Below are positions 44,301-52,792 of a stretch of 64,000 nt of DNA, one piece after another. The translations under genes and the position numbers were made by a program. The notes under the pieces are model-generated. The model ran no database searches and was not told the origin of the DNA. It was given only the letters and a program-made list of their open reading frames with translations. The stretch is from Shimia sp040225985 (GTDB lineage: Bacteria; Pseudomonadota; Alphaproteobacteria; Rhodobacterales; Rhodobacteraceae), in the NCBI RefSeq assembly GCF_040225985.1, contig NZ_JBBPEU010000003.1:226604-290603 (forward strand), given 5' to 3'. Position 1 is the stretch's first letter; every line of letters starts with the position of its first letter.

Positions 44301-45199
44301 CCCTGCAGGCCGATTATGCGGATCGTGGGTTTACCAATGTTGTCCTGACCGCAAATGAACGGATCGCGGCGCTGACGCAATGGCTGGAAGACAGCCCCTT
44401 CCCGCGTGGTATCGACTGGGAATGGACCGGCGATCAGGAAGATCAGGCCGAAAGCCAGGCGTTCCTTGGCAAGGCGTTCGGCGCGGCGCTGGCCCTGATG
44501 TTCATCATCCTGCTGGCCCAGTTCAACAGCTTCTATAACGCGGTTCTGGTGCTTCTGGCGGTGGTTCTGTCCACCACGGGCGTGCTGATCGGGATGCTGG
44601 TCATGAACCAGCCCTTCTCGATCATCATGACCGGCACCGGCGTGGTGGCGCTGGCGGGGATCGTGGTGAACAACAATATCGTATTGATCGACACCTATCA
44701 GGAATATTCCCGATACATGCCGCGTATCGACGCCATCGTGCGCACCGCGCAAGCGCGCATCCGGCCCGTGTTGCTGACCACGATCACCACCATGGCCGGT
44801 CTGGCCCCGATGATGATCGGCCTGTCGCTGGACTTTGTGAATGGTGGCTATTCCTTTGAAAGCCCCACCTCGCTGTGGTGGACCCAACTGGCCACCGCGG
44901 TGGTGTTCGGCCTTGGGATTGCGACGATCCTGACGCTGGTATTCACACCGTCGATGCTGGCCGCACGGGTGTGGTTCTCGACCTACCTGTTCTGGACAGG
45001 TGAACTACTGGCGAAACTGTCGCTGGGCCGTGGCAGCCGCGCCGCGCGCGACTGGGCCCTGCGCCGCGAGGCCCGAAAGGTGAAGTCACCGGTTCTGCTC
45101 TGGGAAGAGAACACGCCCGAGGTCATTGTAGCCGAAACTCCGGCAGACGCGACAGACAAACCGGCCAACACCAACACATCCCTGGACGCGGCAGAGTAA
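41369..45199 (+). CDS. RND-family efflux permease with enlarged middle region
   Basis: 1276 residues, about 230 longer than usual HAE/AcrB-type pumps. Normal parts are MIGIVDWAAERARMVMAFVL, FPEGYEKYSINEIN porter segments, TM4 GLILAVGMLVDGAIVVVEYAD with the proton-relay aspartate(s), and TM10-11 with FSIIMTGTGVVALAGIVVNN. The extra length is chiefly an insertion near residues 490-640, between the first and second halves, which contains about three further membrane segments (LVFVASAAGIGLAISLIGG, YLGIFALIVGIVALVAVALVC), plus a 60-residue charged C-tail. Substrate unknown. Operon with the adaptor; terminator follows. Confidence 0.93.
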   Translation: MIGIVDWAAERARMVMAFVLVSLVIGATAYTGLPKEGEPDIQIPALFVSVPFPGISAEDAEKLLVKPMETELADLDGLDTMSATAAENYAGLFLEFDFGWDKGATMADVREAMNTAEANFPEGYEKYSINEINFSEFPIIIVNLTGDVPERTMTQIANRLQDDLEALDSVLEAGLAGGRDEMLEVIIDPLRLESYNVTATELINVVRNNNQMIPAGDVETAQGKFAVKLPSSFTEPRDVYELPVKTNGDRIVTLGDLAQINLTFEDRLGTARFNGENTVALQVVKRKGFNLIDTAETVRRVVDEASAEWPAELQAAVEVGTSNDQSVVVSSMVRQLEGSVLTAVALVMIVVLAALGMRAALLVGFAIPTSFLLCFAFLAMMGVTISNMVMFGLILAVGMLVDGAIVVVEYADKRIKEGVGPMHAYVEAAKRMFWPIVSSTATTLCAFLPMLFWPGIPGQFMEMLPITLIFVLSASLVVALVYLPVLGGLAGRFERLTRNKAQQLAGLKWYMRILVFVASAAGIGLAISLIGGAFGLIGATFALMGSDILRDVIPGYLGIFALIVGIVALVAVALVCLATFMLSLGSIFTSIGNLSRMLWRKVFPKKERLYSTVEYKRNLFGDFIHLLVARPFMPLVAIASVFIAVGVTFSIYGANNKGVEFFVESEPEAAIIYVRARGNLSLEQQDDLVRQAEEIVLAHPGTKTAFAFAGEGGLNNNTGGAQAPKDTIGQVQMETIAWGDRPVQREKWFTLPLLNIDIYRDVKDPAWDGNTVLAEIEAELKRIPGAQIEILEANRGPASAKPVHLRLKGENWEDLLAAATMARAQFEATPGLTRIEDTLPLPGIDWQIDVDVAKAGRYGADTATVGAMVQLVTRGILLDTMRVDTSDEEIEIRVRLPDEDRVLSTLDTLKVRTADGLVPLSNFITRKPVEKLAEINRVDQKRYFDVKADVASGLTVLRNAETGETEVIETAQWDADSALQADYADRGFTNVVLTANERIAALTQWLEDSPFPRGIDWEWTGDQEDQAESQAFLGKAFGAALALMFIILLAQFNSFYNAVLVLLAVVLSTTGVLIGMLVMNQPFSIIMTGTGVVALAGIVVNNNIVLIDTYQEYSRYMPRIDAIVRTAQARIRPVLLTTITTMAGLAPMMIGLSLDFVNGGYSFESPTSLWWTQLATAVVFGLGIATILTLVFTPSMLAARVWFSTYLFWTGELLAKLSLGRGSRAARDWALRREARKVKSPVLLWEENTPEVIVAETPADATDKPANTNTSLDAAE

Positions 45200-45225
45200 G
45201 CCAGCCCAGCCTGACACAGACATCA

Positions 45226-45258
45226 AAAGCCCCGCGTCGCAAAACGCGGGGCTTTTTC
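45226..45258 (+). terminator. Rho-independent terminator of the RND operon
   Basis: AAAGCCCCGCGT, loop CGCAAA, ACGCGGGGCTTT, then TTCTTTT. The hairpin can also serve the converging ABC exporter gene, whose stop lies at 45281. Confidence 0.93.
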
Positions 45259-45280
45259 TTTTGGTCACTGCGCCAATGGG

Positions 45281-47101
45281 TCAGGCGGCGTCTTCTTCGG
45301 ATTGCTGACGGCTCCAAAGCTGGGCATAGCGCCCTTCTTTGGCCAAAAGCACGTCATGGGCGCCGCGTTCGATCACATGCCCCTGCTCCAGCACGACAAT
45401 CTCGTCGGCTTCGGCAATCGTGGACAAACGGTGCGCGATGGTGATCACCGTGCGCCCCTCGCCCGCACGCGCCAGTGCATCCTTGATCTCTTGCTCGGTA
45501 TCGGTGTCCAGCGCCGAGGTCGCCTCGTCCAGCAACAGAATGGGCGGATCTTTCAAAAGGGTGCGGGCAATACCGACGCGCTGCTTCTCGCCGCCCGAGA
45601 GCTTCAGCCCCCGCTCGCCTACCGCTGTGTCATAGCCTTCCGGCAGGGACAGGATAAAATCGTGGATTTGCGCGGCCTTGGCGGCGGCAATGATCTCTTC
45701 TTCCGAGGCATCGTCCCGGCCATAGGCGATGTTATAGCGGATCGTGTCATTGAACAGCACAGTATCCTGCGGCACCACACCGATCGCGGCGTGCAGGCTT
45801 TGTTGCGTGACGTCGCGCACGTCCTGCCCGTCGATTTTCAAGGCCCCGCCTTGCACGTCATAGAACCGGAACAAAAGCCGCCCGATGGTCGATTTGCCCG
45901 ATCCGGTTGACCCGACAATCGCCACGGTCTTGCCCGCAGGCACCGTCAACGACACGCCTTTCAGAATTTCGCGTTCCGCGTCATAGCCAAAGCGCACGTC
46001 TTCCAGCGTGATTTCGCCCTTGTCGATCCGCAGCGTGGTGGCGCCCGGTTTGTCAGACACATCGGCGGGCTGCTCGAGCAGGTCGAACATCTCGCCCATA
46101 TCGACCAGCGACTGGCGGATCTCGCGATAAACCGTACCAAGGAAATTCAGCGGCACGGTGATCTGGATCATATAGGCATTTACCATGACGAAATCGCCCA
46201 CCGTCAACTCGCCGTTCTGCACCCCGATCGCAGCCAGCACCATGACGCCGATCAGACCACAGGTGATCAGGAAAGATTGGCCAAAGTTCAGGAAAGCAAG
46301 CGAATACGCGGTCTTGAGCGCCGCCTGCGCATAGGCCCGCATCGAGATATCATAGCGGTCGGCCTCGCGCTCTTCCGCGCCGAAATACTTGACCGTTTCA
46401 AAGTTCAGCAGGCTATCGATGGCTTTCTGGTTGGCATCCGTGTCCTGATCGTTCATTTCGCGGCGCAGCTTCACGCGCCATTCAGTCACGGCAAAGGTGA
46501 ACCAGATATAGACCGCGATGGTGCCCGCCACGACCACCAGATACCAGACGTCGAACAGCACCGTCAGGATAATCGCCACAAGGGCAAGTTCCAGAACCAG
46601 CGGCCCGATCGAGAACACCAGAAAGCGCAGCAGGAAATCCACGCCTTTTACACCGCGTTCGATGATCCGCGACAGACCGCCCGTCTTGCGCGTGATGTGG
46701 TATCGCATCGAAAGCTGGTGAATATGCCGAAAGGTTTCAAGCGCCAGCCGCCGCAGCGCCCGCTGACCGACAGGCGCAAAGACCGCGTCACGCAATTGCT
46801 GGAAACCCACGGTCATCATGCGCGCAACCCCGTAGGCCACGGTCAGACCAATCGCCCCAAGCGCCAGCGGGGGCACGCCCTCATTGGCAAGGCTGTCCAC
46901 CGCGCCCTTGTAAAGGATCGGCGTATAGACCGCGATCAGCTTGGCCAGCACCAGCATCGCAAGGGCCACGACCACGCGCCGTTTGACCCAGAACGCATCC
47001 TTTGGCCAGATATAGGGGATGACTTTGCGCAGGGTGCGCATGCCAGAGCGGCGTTCTTCCTTGGCGATGTCCGCGCTGGAAGAGGTCTGCATGTTTCGCA
47101 T
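45281..47101 (-). CDS. Atm1/HMT1-like ABC exporter (fused permease and ATPase)
   Basis: 606 residues: six membrane segments of the exporter type I fold, then the ATPase with Walker A IVGSTGSGKSTIGRLL, signature LSGGEKQRVGIARTLL, Walker B ILLLDEATSALDTDTEQ and switch His in TIAHRLSTIAEAD. The N-terminal part RMMTVGFQQLRDAVFAPVGQRALRRLALETF and IHQLSMRYHITRKTGGLSR is typical of the Atm1/ABCB7/HMT1 branch, which exports glutathione-based or sulfur-containing compounds linked to Fe-S and metal homeostasis. Probably a homodimer. Confidence 0.92.
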   Translation of the reverse strand: MRNMQTSSSADIAKEERRSGMRTLRKVIPYIWPKDAFWVKRRVVVALAMLVLAKLIAVYTPILYKGAVDSLANEGVPPLALGAIGLTVAYGVARMMTVGFQQLRDAVFAPVGQRALRRLALETFRHIHQLSMRYHITRKTGGLSRIIERGVKGVDFLLRFLVFSIGPLVLELALVAIILTVLFDVWYLVVVAGTIAVYIWFTFAVTEWRVKLRREMNDQDTDANQKAIDSLLNFETVKYFGAEEREADRYDISMRAYAQAALKTAYSLAFLNFGQSFLITCGLIGVMVLAAIGVQNGELTVGDFVMVNAYMIQITVPLNFLGTVYREIRQSLVDMGEMFDLLEQPADVSDKPGATTLRIDKGEITLEDVRFGYDAEREILKGVSLTVPAGKTVAIVGSTGSGKSTIGRLLFRFYDVQGGALKIDGQDVRDVTQQSLHAAIGVVPQDTVLFNDTIRYNIAYGRDDASEEEIIAAAKAAQIHDFILSLPEGYDTAVGERGLKLSGGEKQRVGIARTLLKDPPILLLDEATSALDTDTEQEIKDALARAGEGRTVITIAHRLSTIAEADEIVVLEQGHVIERGAHDVLLAKEGRYAQLWSRQQSEEDAA

Positions 47102-47181
47102 GGAGTCTTTTCCTGTCCGTCTTGGGTGTCAGGTAAACACACCACGCGGAAAAGACCAGAACCCGTCCCGGCTTTCGCGGA

Positions 47182-48486
47182 TTATTCGGGAATTTCGAAG
47201 ATTTGCCCCGGATAAATCAGGTCGGGATCGCGGATCCGGTCGCGGTTGGCCTCGAACACGCGCACATATTGCGTGCCGCTGCCATAGCGGTCGATGGCTA
47301 TGGCCCAGAGGGTCGAGCCGGGTTGCACCGTGACCACGCGCACGGGCGCCGCATCAGAGGGCATCGCGGCCTGCTGGTTCGCCTCGACCACGGTCTCGTC
47401 CTCGCGTTTGAACGGGGTTTCGATCCGGGACGTGACCGCGCCCTCTTCATCCACCTGATCGACGCGCAGCGTATAGACGCCGCTGTCCACATCCGGCAGT
47501 TCCGTGCGCCAGTTGCCATCCGGCGCGATACGTGACGAGGTGACGGGCTTGTTGTCCAGATAAACGCGCACGAAACCCGCATCGGTACCACGGCCAGAAA
47601 GTTCGACCTCGCCCTCGGCGGAATAACTGATCGCATCCAGAGCGACCGTGGACATGACGTCGGGCGCGGGGTCGCCGGACACAGGCGCCTGCAGAACGGT
47701 CACGCCATCCGCATCGGCCTTGAGAATCGTGGTCGACGGCGCGGGTGCAGTCTCAGTGGGGGCTTCTGCAGTTGTTGCCGGTGTCTCGGCTGCAGGCGAT
47801 GTCTCCGTGACCGTGCCCATGGATTGCGCGGACTTGTATTCGGTCGCATCCGCAAGCTGTGGTTCATCTTGTGGCACCGCTGCGGGTTCCGGCACAGTCT
47901 CTTCGGGGGCTTGCATCACATCCGAAGGTGCCTGCGCAGTTTCGATCGGGGTTTGCGCGACCTCTTGCGCGGTCGGGATCGGTGCTGCCGCGGGCGTGGG
48001 CGCAATAATCACCGTATCTTCCGATGTCACCTCCCCGTCGTCGCCCGTCTGGACAAGGCTCAATACGCGGGGCGCATCGCTGGGCGGTAACTCGACAAAG
48101 CTCACGAATTTGCCGGACCCGTCGGTTTCCGCGCGGGCCAGTTCGCGGCCATCCATCAGAATCGTAATCGGCCGCGACAAGGCCCCCTGCCCGGCAATCA
48201 GCGTATTGCCATCGGTTTCAACCCGCACCACGTCAAAAGACGGGCGCAGAATATCGGACACTTCTTTTTCCGGCACGGGGGCCGGTGCGGGGGCAGGCTG
48301 GGCGGGTTTTAGCGGGGTTGCGACGGGTTGGGCTACGACGGGTTGGGCTACTTCGACCGGCGCCGGTGCAGGATCACTCGGGCCCAGAATGCCACTGAAA
48401 GCGCCAATGGCCAGCCCCCCGACCAGCACAACGCCAGCGCCGACAAACAGACCGTTCCCAGCCAGAAAAGATGCTTTTTCGCTCAT
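47182..48486 (-). CDS. LysM-domain membrane-anchored protein
   Basis: 434 residues: N-terminal membrane helix (LFVGAGVVLVGGLAIGAFSG), a long low-complexity Pro/Ala/Glu/Thr-rich region that includes Ig-like segments (ISYSAEGEVELSGRGTDAGF, RVYLDNKPVTSSRIAPDGNW), and a C-terminal LysM domain VTVQPGSTLWAIAIDRYGSG through IYPGQIFEIPE. LysM binds peptidoglycan glycan chains, so it probably links inner membrane and cell wall. Common in Rhodobacterales as a single gene. Confidence 0.9.
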   Translation of the reverse strand: MSEKASFLAGNGLFVGAGVVLVGGLAIGAFSGILGPSDPAPAPVEVAQPVVAQPVATPLKPAQPAPAPAPVPEKEVSDILRPSFDVVRVETDGNTLIAGQGALSRPITILMDGRELARAETDGSGKFVSFVELPPSDAPRVLSLVQTGDDGEVTSEDTVIIAPTPAAAPIPTAQEVAQTPIETAQAPSDVMQAPEETVPEPAAVPQDEPQLADATEYKSAQSMGTVTETSPAAETPATTAEAPTETAPAPSTTILKADADGVTVLQAPVSGDPAPDVMSTVALDAISYSAEGEVELSGRGTDAGFVRVYLDNKPVTSSRIAPDGNWRTELPDVDSGVYTLRVDQVDEEGAVTSRIETPFKREDETVVEANQQAAMPSDAAPVRVVTVQPGSTLWAIAIDRYGSGTQYVRVFEANRDRIRDPDLIYPGQIFEIPE

Positions 48487-48585
48487 GCCAGCGTTTCCCC
48501 AAATTTTGCCAGCCCTTGTGGTTGAGAGACCATATCAACACGGGTAACAGTGGTCAAAACAGCATTGAACATATTGAGGAAATCC

Positions 48586-49137
48586 ATGTCACAACGATCA
48601 ATCTGTGTCTTTTGCGGCGCACGTTCCGGCCATGATCCCGCGTTTGAGGCCACCGCCACCGAGCTGGGACGGTTGATCGCCGCGCGCGATTGGCGGCTGG
48701 TTTACGGCGCAGGCGACATCGGGATCATGGGGGCGGTTGCCAATGCCACGCAGGCGGCCGGCGGCGAAACCTTTGGCGTCATTCCGGTGCACCTGATGCA
48801 GCGCGAGGTGGGCAAGACCGACCTGTCCCGTTTCGTGGTGACCGAGAACATGCATGAACGCAAAAAGGTGATGTTCATGAACTCGGACGCCATCGTTGTT
48901 CTGCCCGGCGGCGCTGGGTCGCTGGATGAATTCTTCGAGGTCCTGACATGGCGGCAGCTTGGCCTGCACGAAAAGCCGATCCTTCTGGCCAATATCAACG
49001 GGTATTGGGATCCGCTGGTCGGGCTGGTGGATCACGTCATCGCGCAGGGCTTTGCCGAAGCCTCGATCCGAGATTTCATTCAGGTGGTGCCGGATATGGC
49101 CGCGCTTCAGACGGCCTTGGAGACGGCCCTGTCCTGA
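48586..49137 (+). CDS. LOG-family protein (TIGR00730)
   Basis: 183 residues from ATG 48586 with GAGGAAAT upstream; the frame opens at 48550 but lacks a site there. Motifs SICVFCGARSGHDPAF, GAGDIGIMGAVANA, MHERKKVMFMNSDAIVVLPG and PGGAGSLDEFFEVLTW match the LOG family (PGGxGTxxE with Ser for Thr). Such enzymes release nucleobases from nucleoside monophosphates (cytokinin-riboside phosphoribohydrolase); some are simple AMP nucleosidases. The 3' end overlaps rarD by 31 nt, antiparallel. Confidence 0.92.
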   Translation: MSQRSICVFCGARSGHDPAFEATATELGRLIAARDWRLVYGAGDIGIMGAVANATQAAGGETFGVIPVHLMQREVGKTDLSRFVVTENMHERKKVMFMNSDAIVVLPGGAGSLDEFFEVLTWRQLGLHEKPILLANINGYWDPLVGLVDHVIAQGFAEASIRDFIQVVPDMAALQTALETALS

Positions 49138-50000
49138 CGCAGGGACGCCACCGTATAGATCGCCAACGCCAGCCAGATCACCGGAAACGCCACCGCATGC
49201 CAGAACCCGAAAGGTTCGCCAAAGATCATCACGGCGCACATGAATTGCAGGGTCGGGTTGAGGTATTGCAGCAACCCGACCGTCGACAGTTTCGCCCGTT
49301 TGGTGGCATAGGAAAACAAGATCAGTGGCGTCGCGGTCAAGGCGCCGGACAATACCAGAAGACCGCTGTCCCCCGGATTGGCGGGGCCAAAACGGCCGCC
49401 CGCCTCCCCCGTGTGAAACATATAGAGCACCCCAAGCGCGATAGGCACCAACACCAGCACCTCGGCAGTGACTGACACGACGGGCCCGAGGGTCAGCCGT
49501 TTCTTGACCACACCATAAAGCCCGAAGGTCGTGGCCAGGATCAGCGCGATCCACGGCGCCACCCCAAGGCCAATGGTCAGCACCAGCACGGCGCACAAGG
49601 CCAACCCGACCGCGACCCATTGCAGGCGGTTCAGCGCCTCGCCAAAAATCACGCGCCCGAATAGCACCGCCACCAGTGGAAACAGGAAATAGCCCAGCGA
49701 CGCCTCGGTCGCGTGATTGTTGCCAATCGACCAGATGAACACGAACCAGTTGATGGAAATCATCAGCGCGGCAAAACAGATGATGGCCACACCGCGCCCC
49801 TGTTTCATGGCGTCACCCAACTGGCCCAGCCGCCCCTGTAGCATCAGCAGCGCGGCAAAGATCACCAGCGACCACAGGGTCCGGTGGGCCAGAACCTCGA
49901 TCGGGGCAATATGGGCCAGCAGCTTGTAGTAAAGCGGCGACAGACCCCAGACCACGCAGGCGCAGATCATCGCCAGAATTCCCTTTTGCGACTCGCTCAT
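49107..50000 (-). CDS. rarD: RarD-like EamA permease
   Basis: 297 residues from ATG 50000 (MSESQKGILAMICACVVWGL). Ten membrane segments; the RarD-specific pieces are SPLYYKLLAHIAPIEVLAHR and ISINWFVFIWSIGNNHATEA, and late FSYATKRAKLSTVGLLQYLNP. The role is unproven (chloramphenicol sensitivity in Pseudomonas is the naming basis). Convergent with the LOG gene. Confidence 0.88.
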   Translation of the reverse strand: MSESQKGILAMICACVVWGLSPLYYKLLAHIAPIEVLAHRTLWSLVIFAALLMLQGRLGQLGDAMKQGRGVAIICFAALMISINWFVFIWSIGNNHATEASLGYFLFPLVAVLFGRVIFGEALNRLQWVAVGLALCAVLVLTIGLGVAPWIALILATTFGLYGVVKKRLTLGPVVSVTAEVLVLVPIALGVLYMFHTGEAGGRFGPANPGDSGLLVLSGALTATPLILFSYATKRAKLSTVGLLQYLNPTLQFMCAVMIFGEPFGFWHAVAFPVIWLALAIYTVASLRQDRAVSKAV

Positions 50001-50070
50001 TTTGCTGCCCTTCTGCCCGCGCACCGCCCAGTGATGACCGCGCCCGCACCCAAAGACAAGGGGGCGCGGC

Positions 50071-50847
50071 TCAACTCCAGGTTTTGCGCTCGAGCGCAAT
50101 CCGTTCTGGGTCCATGAAATGGGTCAGCATCGCGTCCGAGGCGGTCTGGTACGCCTCGGCAAGAGGTTGTTCCAGTTGTTGATAGAAAGTCTGTTTCCCG
50201 AGTGACACGGCGGGCAAGTGACGGGTGGCAAGAGTGCGCACCCTGTCGCGCACGACCTGTTCCAGCGCCTCGGGCGGCAGCACGCGATTGACCAGCCCTG
50301 CCGCCAGCGCCCAATCGGCAGAATAACTGTCCCCGGTCATGGCCATTTCCATGGCGTGTTTCCGTGATATCACCCGTCCCACGGCCACCGCCGGGGTCGA
50401 ACAAAACCCACCATTCTGCACGCCGGGCAAACAGAAACTGGCCCTCGTCGAGGCAAAGGCCAGATCACAGGCCGCCACCATCTGAAGCCCCGCCGCCGTG
50501 GCGATTCCATCGACCATCGCCACCGTGGGCTTGGGCCCAAGGGTCAGCCGCGTCATCACCTGTGCGCAGAGGGCAAACAGATTTTGCAGATAAGCCGCGC
50601 CCAGATCGGGATCCTGACGATGGCGGGCGATTTCCTTGAGGTCATGGCCCGCGCAGAAAATATGGCCCGGACCATGCAGCACGATCACCCGCACATCGGG
50701 GTCTTGCTCGGCACGCGCCAACCCCGTATCCAGCGCCTGCAAAACGCCCATCGAAAGGGCATGCGCCCTGCCCGCCCCAAGCGTCAGCCACATCACCCCG
50801 TCCTCGTGCCGTTCCGCGACCAGCGGCGTGTCATCCATGCTGTTCAT
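50071..50847 (-). CDS. Enoyl-CoA hydratase/isomerase family protein (ECHDC3-like)
   Basis: 258 residues from ATG 50847 preceded by GGGAGGAC. Crotonase fold with HIFCAGHDLKEIARHRQD (oxyanion hole Ala-Gly) and MVDGIATAAGLQMVAACDLA (second oxyanion Gly). The two catalytic glutamates of true enoyl-CoA hydratase are not in the usual places; GVQNGGFCSTPAVAVGR replaces that region, as in ECHDC3-type paralogues. The actual reaction is unknown. Confidence 0.88.
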   Translation of the reverse strand: MNSMDDTPLVAERHEDGVMWLTLGAGRAHALSMGVLQALDTGLARAEQDPDVRVIVLHGPGHIFCAGHDLKEIARHRQDPDLGAAYLQNLFALCAQVMTRLTLGPKPTVAMVDGIATAAGLQMVAACDLAFASTRASFCLPGVQNGGFCSTPAVAVGRVISRKHAMEMAMTGDSYSADWALAAGLVNRVLPPEALEQVVRDRVRTLATRHLPAVSLGKQTFYQQLEQPLAEAYQTASDAMLTHFMDPERIALERKTWS

Positions 50848-50903
50848 TGTCTCGTCCTCCCTTGTTGAAGGATGTCGCGTCTGCCGTAACGTCGCAAGCA
50901 AAA

Positions 50904-50934
50904 GAAAAACCCCCGCACCGGATGGCACGGGGGT
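50904..50934 (-). terminator. Rho-independent terminator of sodB
   Basis: Minus strand: ACCCCCGTGCC, loop ATCC, GGTGCGGGGGT, with two G-U pairs, followed by TTTTTCTTTT. It begins 23 nt after the sodB stop. Confidence 0.9.
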
Positions 50935-50957
50935 CAATCTTGGCAATCTGGCGGGGA

Positions 50958-51557
50958 TTACATGCGCGAGGCGACGTTTTCCCAGTTCACCAGTTTGTTC
51001 AGGAAGTTGTCCAGATACGCGGGGCGCTTGTTGCGGAAGTCGATGTAGTACGAGTGTTCCCACACGTCGCAACCCAGCAGCGCGGTCTGACCAAAGCAGA
51101 GCGGGTTCACGCCGTTTTCAGTCTTGGTCACCGCCAGCGAACCGTCAGCGTTTTTCACCAGCCAGCACCAGCCCGAGCCGAACTGGCCCGCGCCTGCGGC
51201 GGCGAACTGCGATTTGAACTCGTCAACCGAGCCAAAGCTTTCGGTCAGGGCTTTTTCAAGCTCGCCCGGCATGGCGCTTTCGCCCGGGCCCATCATTTCC
51301 CAGAACTGGTTGTGGTTCCACAGCTGCGAGATGTTGTTGAAGATCCCGTTCTGCGCCACGGCGTTTGCGTCGTAGGTGCCGGTGATGATCTCTTCCATCG
51401 ACTTGTTTTCCCACTCGGTGCCGGCAATCAGCTTGTTGCCGTTGTCGACATAGGCCTTGTGGTGCAGGTCGTGGTGGTATTCCAGCGTTTCCGCCGACAT
51501 GCCGAGATCGGCCAGCGCGTCGTGGGCATAGGGAAGATCGGGAAGTTCAAAAGCCAT
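50958..51557 (-). CDS. sodB: Superoxide dismutase, Fe-type
   Basis: 199 residues from ATG 51557 with AGAGGAC upstream. Metal ligands in LEYHHDLHHKAYVD (His), NHNQFWEMM (His) and CDVWEHSYYIDFRN (Asp and His). GAGQFGSGWCWLV and the absence of the Mn-type GGHxNH pattern support iron. It disproportionates superoxide in the cytosol. A strong terminator follows. Confidence 0.96.
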   Translation of the reverse strand: MAFELPDLPYAHDALADLGMSAETLEYHHDLHHKAYVDNGNKLIAGTEWENKSMEEIITGTYDANAVAQNGIFNNISQLWNHNQFWEMMGPGESAMPGELEKALTESFGSVDEFKSQFAAAGAGQFGSGWCWLVKNADGSLAVTKTENGVNPLCFGQTALLGCDVWEHSYYIDFRNKRPAYLDNFLNKLVNWENVASRM

Positions 51558-51651
51558 GATAGTGTCCTCTGTTGTTCGTGCGGTTTTCTGTGTGACAGAT
51601 GCGGGGTTCTCGGCCCCAAGGTCAAGCCCCAAGAGGCCGGATTTCTTTGGT

Positions 51652-52077
51652 TTATTTGATTTTGCAGGACCCGCGCGCGCCAAAATTGCCACCGGCGCGG
51701 TCGGCATTGGTGTAGCTGCTGAAGATGGGCGCCGTCGCGTTGATGTTGGCCGCGCCCGTGTCTTTCAGAACGGTCATGCGATAGTCCATCTTCGGCGCGA
51801 AACTGTGGCGCAGCTCCACCTGTTTGAGCCGCCATTTCAGCGAGATACGCTTGTCATTATCGGTCGTGATGGTGGCGGGGATCGGGCCGCCGTGCACCTG
51901 ATTGATGAGCGAGTCAAACACCGTTGCATTGCCATCGCCCAGCATCTTGATGATGACCTGACCGCGGATCCAGCCATCGACGCGCTGGTTGGGGAAAGAA
52001 CAGTTGAGTGTCTGGGCGCTGGCAAAACTACCGGTCAAGGCCAGTGCCGCCGCAAGTGTCGCGATTTTTCCACCCAT
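51652..52077 (-). CDS. Secreted protein of unknown function
   Basis: 141 residues from ATG 52077 (MGGKIATLAAALALTGSFASA, a clean signal peptide). The mature part has QTLNCSFPNQRVDGWIRGQV, ISLKWRLKQVELRHSF, KMDYRMTVLKDTGAANINAT and the closing GGNFGARGSCKIK. Two cysteines at the ends could be bridged. It resembles the next gene in general design (small beta-rich protein with a GxGSC end), so the two may be distant paralogues. Function unknown. Confidence 0.8.
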   Translation of the reverse strand: MGGKIATLAAALALTGSFASAQTLNCSFPNQRVDGWIRGQVIIKMLGDGNATVFDSLINQVHGGPIPATITTDNDKRISLKWRLKQVELRHSFAPKMDYRMTVLKDTGAANINATAPIFSSYTNADRAGGNFGARGSCKIK

Positions 52078-52186
52078 GATGTGTCCTTCGGTCTTTTGGC
52101 CGTCTTGAGACAGTATGTGTAGCTTATGGGAGAGAATACAACAGTGGCGACGGAAATAGTCAGGAAAGACCGGCGCTTTGCAGCGA

Positions 52187-52654
52187 TCAGGGCTGGATCC
52201 GCTGCGCCTCGCGCATGACCTGTTCAACCGATTTCACGTCTTTCAGAGTTTCGCAGCTGCCCTTGCCGGTAAACGCCTGTGGCGAGCCGCCCGGTTTCGC
52301 GGCGATCCAGATCTTGCGGCTCGTCTTGTCATAATTCGCGGTATAGCCGAACCGCGCAATCGTGTTGCCCCAGCTGTCAACGGCGCCGTTCACCTTCCAG
52401 TGCATTTGCAGCTTGCGGCCCTTGTCGCGCACTTTGACCGGTTCGGGTTTCTTGGCGAAATGCCGGATCACGGAATCCAGAACCAGCGTAGTTTGCCCGT
52501 CATTCAGAAAAGCGAATACCACGACCTGCGGCACCCATGTGCCTTCCTTGCCATCCGCGATCCTGCATAGCCACATTTCGTCTTTTGCAAACGACGCCGT
52601 TGCAAACATGGCAGACATCAAAAAGGCGGTGCCAAAAACACATTTCCTGATCAT
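52187..52654 (-). CDS. Secreted protein of unknown function
   Basis: 155 residues from ATG 52654 (MIRKCVFGTAFLMSAMFATASFA). The mature part contains DEMWLCRIADGKEGTWVPQ, GQTTLVLDSVIRH, DKGRKLQMHWKVNGAVDSWG and ends TGKGSCETLKDVKSVEQVMR. First and last cysteines correspond in position to those of the preceding protein. No enzyme motif seen. The ribosome-binding site is weak. Confidence 0.8.
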   Translation of the reverse strand: MIRKCVFGTAFLMSAMFATASFAKDEMWLCRIADGKEGTWVPQVVVFAFLNDGQTTLVLDSVIRHFAKKPEPVKVRDKGRKLQMHWKVNGAVDSWGNTIARFGYTANYDKTSRKIWIAAKPGGSPQAFTGKGSCETLKDVKSVEQVMREAQRIQP

Positions 52655-52741
52655 ACCCAAACCCAATAGCGTGCTGACAAAGTGGTCTAGACCACGAATT
52701 ACAGCCAATCATCGGGCGAAACAACCAAGAAGTGAGCAGCC

Positions 52742-52772
52742 ACAAAAAAGGGCCCCGGAATGGAGCCCTTTC
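52742..52772 (-). terminator. Rho-independent terminator of the sox operon
   Basis: Minus strand: AAAGGGCTCC, loop ATTCC-like, GGGGCCCTTT and a TTTTTTG tail, 20 nt after the soxG stop. Confidence 0.9.
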
Positions 52773-52792
52773 TTCAAAATGTGACCGCGGGA

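Noticed and set aside
40748..44887. Two long minus-strand frames (629 and 546 codons)
   Set aside because: Antisense to the RND adaptor and pump genes and rich in His/Arg/Gln as typical shadow translations.
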